Of a stretch of 64,000 bases of DNA, positions 20,948 through 32,260 are shown in pieces. Both the position numbers and the translations under genes were made by a program. The notes under the pieces were generated by a model that made no database searches, was not told the DNA's origin, and worked only from the letters and a program-made list of their open reading frames with translations. The DNA is from Macrothele yani (taxonomy: Eukaryota; Arthropoda; Arachnida; Araneae; Macrothelidae). The stretch lies in NCBI GenBank assembly GCA_039090855.1, contig CM077025.1, positions 99,490,489 to 99,554,488 of the forward strand, given 5' to 3'. The number at the start of each line of letters is the position of its first letter. Position 1 is the first letter of the stretch.

Positions 20948-22899
20948 CTTCTGTTTTCATCAGAATCCTGCTTAAGGACATCCTGTTATACAATCTCCCA
21001 AAGTCTTCCTTCTCAAACTCACAGATAAAAGCCTTCCAGTCACATAAGTGTCCTTGGTTACACAGTTCATCTTTCAAAATCAGATCCTGCTCTGTAACCA
21101 ATGTTTTGAATCCTAGATCCATGATGCTACACAAATTTCTCATCTCACCACATTACTAAAGCAATTTTTTTTTCATTTTAATAAAATACCTGATGAATAT
21201 TTCATACTTTTCTTTCTCTCATCTGCATTTTAAAAAATAATATCACATTCAGGGTGTGAATTTGGCTGGTAGAAATTTGCAAACTGCTCATAAAAAGTAT
21301 AAATTTACTAGAGGAAAAAACAGAAGTAGCATGTGTTGCTAATACTTGTATAGTTTTTAAAGGTGGAATTCCATTTACTGTCTCTCTTCAATTCAATATC
21401 CCTGGAGACTGTATTGTTCTTCATACTCTGTTACCAAAAGCACCGACTATAGATACTGTTCTCATTTTTGCAGAAGGCTGAGAAAGAAGAATTACCTGCC
21501 TAATCATTAAAAAAATGTGATTTAGATTAGAAAACTTTCTTTCTCTTGCCTTTTATTTCTTACTGTAAATATACTCTAATCTTGACATTTCAAAGGAGTT
21601 CAGTCTCTACAACAATTATTTTGGAAAGTATGAAGCATAAAGATGATTTTGTTTTGTTTGAAACACTTAAGTTTCTCCCCTTTTCCACAACATGTTGTAC
21701 AGTTACTGAGGTTGTTTCATGAAAGGAATACAATATGACTAGTGAAATAGTTTAAAATTGAATTCTTTGATAAGTACTGAAGCTGACAACTCAAAGGAAG
21801 ACATTAGTCTACATTTTGCTACATTTAAATGATATAATGATAAAGTGAGATATCAGAAATAAATCACATAAAAAAAGACAAATTTAGAAGCACTTGGCTA
21901 CGAGTGATGCTATCTCTACCTTTTCTTTTTCTTCTTCATTTTCTTCAATAATTACAGTAGTAATTATATGACACACATCTCAAAAATTAGGACTCAGAAT
22001 TAAGGAACATTTAATAGCTATTAATAATAGAAATCAAAGTAGTGTACTGGCAAATCATAATACAATTATGCAAATGTGAACCTTCATAGCATAAAATAAA
22101 AATATTGGACTATGAACTTCATCAAAATATGAGATTAATTGAAGAAATTTTCTACATCCAGAAAAACTGTTCAATTAATAAATGTACAAAACTAACAGAA
22201 TTAACAAAATACACAATAAGATTTCAATTTAAGAACTGGCAATAACTTATGAGGAACCTGGCAGCAAAATTTAAATACTTTCTGTGTAAACAAAGCTTTT
22301 GATACAGTTTCTAATAATTGAGAATGGGCCTTAATAAAGATCTAGGAGCTAGAAATGTCTGAAAATACAAAAGAACCCAGAAGATATGAATAATATTTGA
22401 AAGTTCTTCAGGTTAAAACAGAATTTAATTATTTTAAAATGAGTACAGTCTGTAAGTGTTTTTAATCAACAAAAAAATGCTACTCTTACGTGCGAACTCA
22501 AGATAATTGCCGTTGTATTCAAATGCTATAAAAACAGCTATTTAATAACAAACAAGCTCACAAAAATGAAAAATAAATGCAAAAATTGGGAATGGCAACT
22601 GTTTTGGGTGGAAAAAAATAATTTAATTCAATAGAAAAATTAAATTTGGGAGATGGATGGATGCATTTCGAAACAAAAATATTTTCTAAGTACTAGAAAA
22701 GGCCATGAACATCCTAAACAAAAATGCATCTGAAAATTTACATTCCACAAGAAGTTATTGGAAAGTTTGCGTTGTTTGTGTTCAAGCAGAGTTGAGTCAC
22801 CTGAAAGTGCAAAAATAAGTGGATATTGTTGCATGTGTATGAAAATATGTCACTATAAGTCATACGATAAAATGTACTCGTTCAATAACAACTTGCGGA
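20948..22899. other. Intron, nothing recognised
   Basis: About 2 kb of AT-rich sequence. No transposon ends, coding motifs or clear tandem repeats were seen. Short open frames are chance. Confidence 0.45.
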
Positions 22900-24444
22900 G
22901 GCGGTGAAAGTCAATTTAAAAAGGTTAGGACAAAAATTGCAGTTATGAAAAACCTTAGAAAACCAGGATTCGGATCGATAGCCTTAGTCAAGCTAAGGGG
23001 GAGTACATGGGACCAAGTCATGGAAGACAACAGCACACAAAAACTTTTACACTGCACTCATTTTGAACTTTTTTTTGAAAGGCTACTGCCTGTATTTATT
23101 ATTTTTCTTTAAAAACTTAACCAGTTAATTTTAATGGACAAACAGATGGTATTTCCTTTTTTTCTTGTTTGCTTAAACACAGCAGTATAAAACAGAATCT
23201 CAATTTACTTTCTATTTCTATTTGGCCACTGGCCTTATGAACAACACAACTTTACATATTTCAACACAGTTGGTTTGAACACTAGGCATGCATCCAAAAT
23301 TATACCATGATTCACATAGCTTAAAAAAAAAATACTGGATTATTTTTAATTCTACAAGGTGGACAAATTCTGTTCTTTTGAAACGTACTCTCTTCTCTCT
23401 CTCACCCAGTTAGCTCAATGACCAATTTACAATTTTACACTTATTGATTTAAATTTAAACACTCTTAGCAAACTCCGCAATCTCCCAGACCAGATTCAAA
23501 GACTTCAATTAAATTTACAGTTATTTTAAGAGCCACAAATTATACTTTAACAAATCTACTATCAGCAAGTAAACAAACCAAGTAAATTATCCTCAAAACA
23601 GAATTTACACTGAGCACAAGCATTAATTAACATTACATAACCCATAGAACTATCCTGAATGAACCTACTTCACTTATAAAGAAACCTCACTAACTAATCT
23701 TAAAAATTATCACTATTCATAACATCAACATAATTCAGAAATTCAAACAATCTTCTTGCACTAGCTTGCTCATAAAAATCACCTCACTCTGCACTTCACA
23801 TAATAGCTCAGGATACTTAAGAACTCTATACTGTAAACAAAAGCTCAAAATACCAATTAACTAAATTTCCAAACTAAATATCAAGTTCACTAACACCAAC
23901 AACCAGAATTTAGAATTTACATCCCTAGCACTACAGCAAATCATAAACAAATAAATTTAGATACTTTAAATCACCAAACAAACTTGAATTTAACACCTGC
24001 AGTGAATTACTGAGGTAGCGGTGAGGCAAATACTCTCAGTTCAGACACTACCCTGGGTTTTGAGAACCAACACAGGAAGAAAATACCAAGTCAGGCTGAA
24101 GGCGTGAAATTGGGTCGTGAATCCACTTTCAGCCTATGCAAAGGGAAAGGAAAAAAATCCTCAAGTGTGACACATCATCATCAGGCACAGAATTTCCTCT
24201 AACATGATCTCACCACATTTCTTGAAGCAACGCTCGACCGACCCTCGCTGGCAGTACATATCTCCGTGAGCAGCGAAACTACTGGGGGGGTTTGAAGACA
24301 AGTTTTCCCCCAAAAACCACGTCTTCAAGGATCTCCCCCTTTTGAACCAATGCATGATCCCACCTTGATCAACCACGCCTGCAAGAGCCTGTCGTACTTC
24401 AACCCTAAATACTCCAGGCACATCTGGCCCAGAACCAACACTAC
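22900..24444. other. G-poor, A/C-rich block (start of a strand-asymmetric region)
   Basis: From about 23040 the plus strand becomes A- and C-rich with few G. This continues through the minisatellite to about 25640. A purine tract AAGCTAAGGGGGAGT sits just before it at 22991. No coding similarity on either strand. It could be a long terminal repeat or untranslated part of a retroelement in the minus orientation, but I found no LTR ends, primer-binding site or target duplication. Confidence 0.4.
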
Positions 24445-24890
24445 TATATCCCAGGAAAAATTCACTTATCTCTCTATATCCCAAGAAATCCAAAAATCAC
24501 TATATCCACATATATCCCAGGAAAATTCACTTATCTCTATATATCCCAAGAAATCCTAAATCACAATATCCACATATATCCCAGGAAAAATTCACTTATC
24601 TCTCTATATCCCAAGAAATCCTAAATCACTATATCCACATATATCCCAGGAAAAATTCACTTATCTCTCTATATCCCAAGAAATTCTAAATCACAATATC
24701 CACATATATCCCAGGAAAAAATTCACTTATCTCTCTATATCCCAAGAAATCCTAAATCACTATATCCACATATATCCCAGGAAAAAATTCACTTATCTCT
24801 CTATATCCCAAGAAATCCTAAATCACTATATCCACATATATCCCAGGAAAATTCACTTATCTCTCTCCACATATATTCCAGGAAAAATCA
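24445..24890. repeat. Minisatellite, about 7 units of 64-66 bp
   Basis: Units begin TATATCCCAGGAAAA at 24445, 24511, 24575, 24640, 24705, 24771 and 24837. They continue TTCACTTATCTCTCTATATC, CCAAGAAATCCTAAATCACT and ATATCCACA. Units differ at few positions. The last is truncated. Each unit is itself made of two related halves (TATATCCCAGGAAA.. and TATATCCCAAGAAA..). Confidence 0.95.
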
Positions 24891-25959
24891 CTAGCAAGGA
24901 AATCCTTCTGCACCATGGCAATGCGCAGGTCCACTTCAGACAATACACTGACCATTCACATAACCCACTAAATATTTTCACCTTATTAAAAATTAAAATT
25001 ACATTTAGACTTTTAACCTTATAGTAAAAACAAGAAAATTTAGGCCAAAGAAAAGAACAATTAATACTGGAACTGGTGAGCAAAAGTGTGTCTTCTCAAC
25101 CCATGATGTTCATTCTTTTTGTGAAAAAACTAAACTTGAGAACCTAAATACCTCAACTTTTATTTTGCACATATCGCATCCTGGTGAAAATTCCCTACTC
25201 AGAGCCCTCTGCCCTAGGACAAGTTCCCTGCTTGCCCTAAGATCACCCCTTTCCAATGGGAGATTAACACTCATCTGGAGCATGTAAAATACTGGTCCTC
25301 AAATAACACACCTACCATCTTAATTTCGACACTCAACACTCCAAGAATGTAAACAACACTTTAGGTTTCCAATTTCATCACACTATAATATGTTCCCAAA
25401 ATTCCAATATAAATCATCCCATAATTTATCTTCACTCAAAAAAAAAATAACTCAACGCTGTAAAAAGGCTAGAGAAAAAATGTTTACAATTATTTTATCA
25501 ACCACGACATCACAATAACACTGCTTTTCAATTATCACATGCCCAACTAAACTATTATCGATGCACCAAAATTTACTGTGCTCAAACAATAAACCAAATT
25601 TTTCCGATACATTAAAATTTACTGGCCTGGGAAGTTGCTAAACTACCAGACATGACAACACAAAAAAAAAAACATAAATGAAAGCATCTTCAACTCCCCT
25701 CTCTTTTTTTTGTCTTGCAATATATTTTTCCGACAGCCCCCAATTTTAAAATCAACTCGTTTTATAATTTTAAAGAAACCACAACATAATACAAAAAAAA
25801 GAAAATGCCGAGAGAAATTTACCTTTGGGACTGGGGGCAGCAACACTTCCTGCCAAGCACACTAACCGTCGATAATAATAAAAAAAGGTTTCACAGCCCA
25901 ATAATAGATAAAATGAATATAATAATAAAAAAAAAAACTCTCCCTCAGAGAACACCACT
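24891..25959. other. Continuation of the G-poor block, nothing coding
   Basis: A/C-rich sequence with homopolymer A runs. No family recognised. A small CCCTGCTTGCCCTAAG-type patch occurs at about 25200-25260. Confidence 0.4.
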
Positions 25960-26960
25960 GTCCCGGTTGATTTTCACTTCACTTCCAAGGTGCTTTTTTT
26001 CCCTCTTTTTTTTTTTTTTTTTTCTCTTTTCCTTTTTCTGAGGCAGCGTGTTTGGCCAACGATACAGGAAACGGGCATTTTGGAACCCTGCTGGTGGACC
26101 CCTTGTTGTAATCAGTAGGGCCCAACTCGACGATTCAGCAGTTAAAGGCGGTATCTTCTACAAAGCCGTGCATGCCCCTTTTTTTTTTTTCGGAACTTCC
26201 AGTGTCTGGTTGAACTGGCTTGAAGAGTTCCTTCCATATTGAACCGAGTAGTAACAGCATTCGGGTTGCGCTGGCAGAAAATTCTCCTGCGGAGATCAAT
26301 TCACGGTAGTTATTACTTTTCTTTTTATTGCAGTTCACTCCTCCGTCGTCCACTAGGAGAGGAGGAGAGGGTTGAATCTGCAAGCATTTCCTCTCCAGTA
26401 ATGAGATCCTTGAAATTCAATTTTAACTGTTGTCCGTTTAGATTTCAATACGAAATTTTCCTTCTTGCCGCTCCTCCGCCAAAAAGGCGAGGAGAGACTC
26501 GGCTGTGCCCTCTTTCTCTGCCGGTCAGCAAAAATCCAGTACAAAAGTGACTCTCAACGGATAAAAAACTCTGGGGTGCTTGAAACCGCTGACCCCTCTC
26601 ATTGGTCGAAACTTCAGCCTAGCAACTCACGGCTTCCCAACGGAATCTTCACTCCCACGCCTCGAGTGACCTCTGACCTCCACACGTGCAGACCAGGCCC
26701 TTCTTGACCCTGGGGTCTAAAAATAGATTTCGTTGCTGAATTCCTTACCCCAAAAGACGAAAAGATGTTACACTTTTGGGCGACTTCTCGCTTGGAAACA
26801 GGAACGCAAAAAAAAAAATGGCGAATTCTTGCTTTGCAGAAAATCACTAGTTTTAATTTTCTTTTTCTCTCGTTCCGTGATGTTAAACCAAAATTAATTT
26901 TGATTCTCTGAGCTGCACACCTACTCGCCTTTTCCTATCGCGATAAAAGAACAGATAAAA
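25960..26960. other. GC- and CpG-richer patch of unknown origin
   Basis: Markedly more GC than its surroundings, with several CpG-bearing motifs (CCGTCGTCCACTAGG, GCCAAAAAGGCGAGGAG, CCACGCCTCGAGTGACC) and pyrimidine runs. A palindromic pair AGGAGAGGAGGAGAG/CTCCTCCGCC is present. In the host-gene direction it precedes the G-rich (minus strand) block, so it may be the 5' control region of the same unidentified element. No open frame with recognisable similarity. Confidence 0.35.
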
Positions 26961-27334
26961 TAATTATTTTCAAAACCCCAAAGTCAGTTAAATCAAATAT
27001 TCTTTTTTTTTTTTTTCCAACATGAAATTTTGTTTTCCTGGTAGTGATTAAGACAAGCGAATTTTGCGCATGAATTCCCCTGCCTTTCAACCAGGAATTT
27101 TCTTCTAACGTATGTCATGGAAGAAAATTTTTGCATTAATTAATCTCCGATAAACCAACAGAAAGATTGATCAGGTCTCTCTGAAATTCACCAGAGGTTA
27201 AAATTTTCGCCATGACACAACATCCATTTAAGGCAGGCAGAATGATAAATGCAAAATTGCATGCATGCATAATGGAAACGAAGTAAAAGAAAAGAAAATG
27301 TGAAAAAAAAAATTAAAGGTGCAAAAGAATTTAC
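26961..27334. other. Intron next to exon, nothing recognised
   Basis: AT-rich sequence between the GC-richer patch and the donor of the exon at 27335. Contains a T15 run near 27003-27018. Confidence 0.5.
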
Positions 27335-27417
27335 CTTCACCAACCAATTTTTTACAGCATTCCAGATAGCCCCGTAGTGCAGCTAAATGAAGAGGTGTCA
27401 TTCCAGACTGTCCTTTC
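27335..27417 (-). CDS. ANKRD28: Ankyrin-repeat exon (fourth) of a PP6 ankyrin-subunit-like gene
   Basis: An 83-bp exon with acceptor CTTCCAG|GAAAGG and donor GTGAAG|GTAAATT on the minus strand. The leading G completes a Lys codon with AA from the exon at 36697. The exon encodes KGQSGMTPLHLAALRGYLEC plus CKKLVGE and ends with one base of a Val codon. GMTPLHLAALRGYLECCKKL aligns with GMFPLHLAALSGFSDCCRKL of vertebrate ANKRD28, including the uncommon paired cysteines, which is the strongest single marker of the family in this window. The exon is flanked by introns that both carry inverted copies of the family 2 tRNA-headed repeat. Confidence 0.95.
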
Positions 27418-27839
27418 CTGGAAGTGAACACAAAATCCAATAAATCAAACTGATGCTGAAGATAAATCCTGTACAGATTGGTTTACTTTAACATTACAAA
27501 CAATCATGGAATTTGTTTCCCATATACTTTACTAAATACAAAGAAAACTAACACCATATCATATACCACCATTATTCAAATATAACACCATTCCACACAT
27601 TTGATTCATGCATCACTTTAAGAAAATATACAGAGTTCATTCACTTAAAATAGGTATGCTTGAAAAAAAAAATAAAAAAAAAACATATGATGGTAAATAC
27701 ATTGTGCCAATAATTGCAACAACTCTCATAAAAATGCATATTTTTTTATGCATCCACAGAAGTAGTGAAAACTTCACGAAGTAGTGAAAATTGATCCACA
27801 GAAGTAGTGAAATCAAAACGAGAAAAATCTTAACCCTGT
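27418..27839. other. Intron, nothing recognised
   Basis: AT-rich. A short direct duplication of (CAC)AGAAGTAGTGAAA occurs at about 27758-27811. Confidence 0.5.
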
Positions 27840-28020
27840 TTAACTTCTGTTTTCATAACTTTTAAAGGACAAAATATCGTCCCCAGACAGAAAACTACCC
27901 ACCCACCCCCTCTAATTTCCAAAAAATTCCCTTCAGTACCACCTCGACATCTAGAATGACATAAATGATCAGAAAAAAAGTGGAATTCTGTGAATCCATG
28001 GAAGAATCTCATGTATGTAT
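27840..28020. repeat. Diverged single unit of the 347-bp satellite-like family
   Basis: TTTAACTTCTGTTTTCATAA at the start and GGAATTCTGTGAATCC plus GGAAGAATCTCATGTATG at the end match the units at 58080-58855 (TTAACTTCCGTTTTCG, GGAATTCCGAGAATCC, GAAGAATCTCATGTATGA). A C-rich middle (CCCACCCACCCCC) is also shared. The dispersed single copy suggests it is, or was, a mobile sequence. Confidence 0.65.
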
Positions 28021-28027
28021 ATGTACT

Positions 28028-28262
28028 TTTTTTTCTTTTTTTTTTTTTTTTGATTGGAGGTTTAACGACCACCATGAGCAACTCAATGTCCTATAAGCAG
28101 TCACCCGTCCCTAATTTAGGACCACTGGTTCCAGGGAAGGGAGAGAACCAGTGCTGTAAGACAAACACAACACCCATGCCTCAGTGGGATTCAAACCCGG
28201 ACCCCTTTCGTTCGAATGATCAGAGGCCATTGCTTAGACCACTGCGCCCCTGGGGCGGCCTA
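28028..28262 (-). repeat. tRNA-derived SINE (family 1), minus copy
   Basis: The reverse complement begins GGCCGCCCCAGGGGCGCAGT (A-box part), then GGTTTGAATCCCAC (B box) and the body GGCACTGGTTCTC-type sequence. It ends with AACCTCCAATC and poly-A (poly-T at 28028-28050). It is the same family as the intact copy at 62663-62894. Long open frames in both copies are accidental translations of the SINE. Confidence 0.85.
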
Positions 28263-28650
28263 TTTTTATATACACCATAACTCACAAGAAGTTGAATTCA
28301 GTTTAGTTGGCATATGGCCATTTTTTCTAATTTTTTACAAATAACAAATACATATAAGTTACAATACACTAAGATTTTTTTACTAATAACAAAACCATAA
28401 TGCAATCGCATTTTTTACTGATAACAGTTATCTATCAGGGCTTGAAAAATACCATGCCCGAGATGCCTGGGGCATGTAAATTATTGGCCTGGGCAAGTAA
28501 AAATAAAATCTAGTTGCCCGGTCGGGCAACTAGGTTTAAAGAAGAAAAAAGGTTGGAATAAAGAATTTCCTACTCTAGAAAAAAAAAAAAAAAAAAGACT
28601 GTCGTCACATGTTTTTCATTTTACTGCAAATCACCAGAAGTTGTATTGTT

Positions 28651-29160
28651 TAATTAATACACACATTTAACGTGGACCAGGAACATCAAACAATGATCTT
28701 CGCTCTTTCCACGTTTATAAGTGAGTCACAGAAAAATTCTCATTGGCCGCCACCGTTACATAACTGGAAGACCCTGGGTTCGATTCCCGGTGGCGGCCAA
28801 TGAGAATTTTTCCGTGACTCACTTATAAACGTGGAAAGAACGAAGATTTTTGTTTGATGTTCCTGGTCCACGTTAAATGTCTGTATTCATTATTTATTCG
28901 CCTTCTAATTATTTCTTCAGTTGCTGCTTACCATCTTTGGTGAATCCCCAGCATTGTGCGGGGCTCCAAGAAGCAACCTGCCAAATTGGTTTGGCAGTTA
29001 GCGTGTGTGAGTCTGGATGAATTCGACGCTGCTGTGGTGTAGTGGAAGCATATCCGGCGCGTAACTGGAAGACCCTGGGTTCGACTCCCGGTGGCGGCCA
29101 ATGAGAATTTTTCCGTGACTCACTTATAAACGTGGAAAGAGCGAAGATCTTTGTTTGATG
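28651..29160. mobile_element. Inverted tRNA-headed retroelement (family 2), copy Y, 12-bp TSD
   Basis: AGTTGTATTGTT is duplicated exactly at 28639-28650 and 29161-29172. The first about 105 bp are minus-oriented (segments b, a and the 3' end of a tRNA head). They are followed by a plus-oriented partial head, a, b, c, a full head (about 29027-29098) and a. The plus units repeat with a 301-bp period (TAACTGGAAG at 28761 and 29062). Outer ends match copy X, while the internal inversion point differs. Sequence differs from copy X at many positions, so the two are separate, fairly old insertions. Confidence 0.85.
29027..29098 (+). other. tRNA-like head of family 2 element
   Basis: A box TGGTGTAGTGG, anticodon arm TCCGGCGCGTAACTGGA, B box GGTTCGACTCC, 3' part GGTGGCGGCC. 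The structure parallels that at 20802-20873. Part of a repeat, not a tRNA gene. Confidence 0.7.
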
Positions 29161-29818
29161 AGTTGTATTGTTGTTACGGAATGAATGTCAATGCCAGGAG
29201 GATAGCGCTTCTTCAATTATGTTATGCTCTACATCCAGAAATTGGGGCCATACGTAGTTTGGCTCCAGATGTCGTTTACAGTTAACGACAGGATGCTTGC
29301 CTCAGATGAAACTAGCCTCCGGTGTTTAGTGACAAAATGCGTAAAGTGCCATGAAACAAGAGGACGCAGACTGATGGGCAAAAAAGCTGTGCTTTATACG
29401 GAGGGAGTGACAACATATTTATTGCACAGCCCAGGGTGGGGTTGGGTCTCTGATGCAACTTGCGTGAGTGAGGGCGGGGAAATGGAAGCTTCCGTCCGTG
29501 CGCACCTCCCCCCCCCACGAACAACAGCGGTACTACTGAAACAAAGCCTAAGTTTCGTTTAAGATTTAAGAACGAGCCTGTACACTTAGCCAGAAGAGCG
29601 AAAATTACTGACGCCGATAACTTACTTAGTTTGTCTGAGAGAACAGTAGTTTGTGTTAGCAGCAGATATAAGTTGTATTTAGTAATGGATATAATTTTTT
29701 TTTTTTGGAAAAAAATCCAGCAATGGGAGTATTTATAGCAATTATGTAAAATTCCATAAGTAAGCAATTATGTGAAATTCCCGATCTGTCAGCGGTTGTT
29801 ACAAATTCGTCTTCTGCA

Positions 29819-30082
29819 TTGTTGAGTGACGTAATTTCAGAATCAGAATCTGTGTCGTTGGCAAAATTGAAACTTACGCAAGCGGACTATGATAAAGTGT
29901 ATGCAAAAAAACGCTGTCAGACAGTTCAGGAATCTTGGATAAAAACATTTAATTGGCTAAAGTCAAATGACAACAAGACTATTATGTGGTGCACTGCTTA
30001 CCAAAACCATCCTAAAATTGCCAATACCACCAGCAATTTTTTCAAGGAATGGGGGGGGGCTCCAGGTGATAACATAGTTTAA
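29819..30082 (+). pseudogene. hAT transposase N-terminal fragment (KIAA1586/ZNF862-like)
   Basis: Open for 87 codons. VSLAKLKLTQADYDKVYAKK, then RCQTVQESWIKTFNWLKSND, KTIMWCTAYQNHPKIANTTS and NFFKEWGG. The QESWxxxFxWLxxDxxKTxMxC core with C/H ligands and the HPKxANxTSxFFxGxxx tail is the TTF-type zinc finger that begins the hAT transposases related to KIAA1586 and ZNF862. The second ligand Cys appears changed (TAYQNH). The rest of the transposase is missing from this deleted element. A related C-terminal half lies at 31380-32260 on the opposite strand. Confidence 0.7.
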
Positions 30083-30256
30083 TAACTATAAGTGCGCACA
30101 ACAGTAGTCAAAAACGTAAGGATTGCTTTTGTTTCTAAACAATTCTTGGGATATTTTATGATGCAAAATCACTTCTGTTTGCACAAGAGAAAAAGGTAAA
30201 TAATTTTTACATTCAAAATTGTTGAAAACTATTTAAACTGCTGTACAGTTAACTAT

Positions 30257-30292
<36 letters not shown>

Positions 30293-30610
30293 GAAACACA
30301 GGATGTACATTAAAAATTCTTGAACATGGCATAATCACTAAATTTCTCAAATGCCATCGATTACCTTTCTTAAAACTTAAGATATATGCTTTTGTGCACT
30401 TTGAACACAGACACTTTAAAAATGGCAATACAAAAGATGTATAAAAAGTTTAGCATAATTTTTAACTTTAAAAAAATGAGGCTTCTGTTTTGTTATCTTA
30501 AAAGATAAATTTTTCTGGGCATGTAGATTTTACTTCTGGGCAAGTAAATATTTTCTGCACTTGCCCAGCTGGGCATGTAACTTTTCAGATATTTTTCAAG
30601 CCCTGTCTAT

Positions 30611-31379
30611 GTTACTTCATAAAAGTAGAAAAAATAATAAGAAAAAATGTGATTGTGAACCCCCAGATAAAAAATAGCTTTTGTTACAAATCTTTGGGTT
30701 TTAAAGAAAGAAAGGAAGAAATATTATAAATAATAAAGATGAAGTTTTTGTATTCATTGAAAGGTTTGTTCTTGACCATCAGTTTTTTTCTTGTTTTTTT
30801 TTTTTTTGTTTGTTTGTTTGTTTCTTTACGAAGAAACTAGTTATTACGCTATTTTTTATTTTACCAATCTTGTTAGTCAGTCAAATTATTCACTTCTTTC
30901 TTCTTTTCTTTAAATTCCTGATTTTGGGTAATTGCAGCAGTCATCATGGACTAAGCAAGTCTTGTTTACCCCACGTCACCTTTGTTTATGGCAGTTTTCA
31001 GTCTTTCATTAGCTTTATTAAGCAATTTCTCTGCAACTGAGACCAACTCACCTAAACCCTTCACTTTTTTTAAGCTTCTCTTCAAGGACAATTACCTCTT
31101 TCTTTCTTTCCTTCTTCAGCTTCTTTCCTTTCAGCATTTTCATGTATAATCATTTTCTTTAATTCCCTTTCTTTCCTCTTTCTTTTTCATTTTCAAGATA
31201 GTTCCATGACCCGTCATGAGCAATACATATCAATGATAACGATTCTTTTGCTATTGGGACAAGAGCAGGTGCATTAATACAGTAATTCTAATCTTAAGCC
31301 CGGCATTGAACATTTTTTCTTTCATGGAGGCCCTATTTTCTGACAAGATTTCAATAGAGAGAGGAAATCCCTGCTCAAT
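30611..31379. other. Intron, pyrimidine-rich low-complexity sequence
   Basis: T-rich and CTTT-rich runs, including a GTTT tract at about 30806-30826 and a TTTCTTTCTTTCC tract at 31090-31190. Nothing coding recognised. Confidence 0.5.
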
Positions 31380-32260
31380 ACCTATAAGCCTCATGATGTA
31401 GATATAAGACAAATCTGATGAATTTTGCTAGAGGAGAGTACTTCATCTCTCCACCATCAAGTTTTTTGTTGATGGAATATGCCCAGAGGAATCAGCCATA
31501 ATCCTCTTAGCTTTTAGTACACCTTATCCAGCTAAAATACTTTCCATTCATCAATAAGGTCAAATTTGACGTCATTTAGCAATATGGCACCATGTTTGGG
31601 TACAGGTCTTTCATATTTGAAGGTGCACTTTACTGCAGGTTCAAAAAGCTAAGATATTTCAGAGTTTTATTACCAAGAATGTCTTTATCTAAAAGGCAAC
31701 TTCCTGATTAAAAAGAATATTTTTGGACATCCTACAAAAAAAAATCCTATTTCTTTTTAAGACATTAAAATTTATTTTTGTAAATCTTCACCAAAGATGC
31801 TGTATTTTGCAGGGATTAAATTATTACTTTTCTCAAATGGATTCAAATCCAAATATGAGTGAAAGGCTTTAATAGAATTGTTTTCACATATCCTGCCAGT
31901 AATTCAAGCATAATGTTTGTAACTTCATTTCGCAACAAGTGGATGAGTGGTTCTTCCTTCTGAAACAATGAACTTGGTGAGCATGTGTACACTAGATGTA
32001 ATGAAAAATATTTCACATTTCATGGTTTTCTTTTAAAGATGCTCCATAATTATCTAATAGATTAAAGTATTCATTGGCTACTGTATTTTTTTGGAAGGGA
32101 CAAATTGTAAGAAATATTCAACTAAAGCAACTCACTGCTCAAGCAAAAATGTGAGCCATTGGCTGGGAACATGTTTTATGAAGTAGTGAGCAGAGAAACT
32201 CACCTTTATCTGAATGTCTGTGTAGTTCTTCCATCTGGCTTGCCAGTCAGTAAAGTAGTT
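31380..32260 (-). pseudogene. hAT transposase remnant (ZMYM/KIAA1586-like C-terminal half)
   Basis: Read on the minus strand through several stops: FSAHYFIKHVPSQWLTFLLE (usual SVRWLTL context), ALVEYFLQFVPSKK, SSVHMLTKFIVSEGRTTHPL, AKYSIFGEDLQK and KHGAILLNDVKFDLIDEW. The order and spacing fit the insertion and catalytic regions of hAT transposases of the KIAA1586/ZNF862 group. No ends found. The frames are heavily broken. Confidence 0.55.

Larger units (their letters stand above)
28436..30605 (+). mobile_element. hAT-like element, CAGGGCTTGAAAAATA ends, 5-bp TSD
   Basis: Ends CAGGGCTTGAAAAATACC (28436) and ATATTTTTCAAGCCCTG (30605). TCTAT is duplicated at 28431-28435 and 30606-30610. Sub-terminal GGGCAAGTAAA and TTGCCC(A/G) motifs are mirrored on both sides. 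The 2170 bp contain the family 2 element copy Y and an N-terminal transposase fragment. A T30 run lies at 30260-30290. Confidence 0.88.

Noticed and set aside
24161..24493. 110-codon minus-strand open frame overlapping the minisatellite
   Set aside because: Its C-terminal side repeats no domain and its N-terminal side translates the 65-bp repeat. Chance reading.
24445..24890. CRISPR-like array
   Set aside because: The whole 65-bp unit is repeated with no variable spacers, and the context is eukaryotic. It is a minisatellite.
29224..29767. Overlapping open frames of 112 and 151 codons on opposite strands
   Set aside because: They lie in the non-coding part of a hAT-like element next to C/G homopolymers, and no similarity is recognisable.
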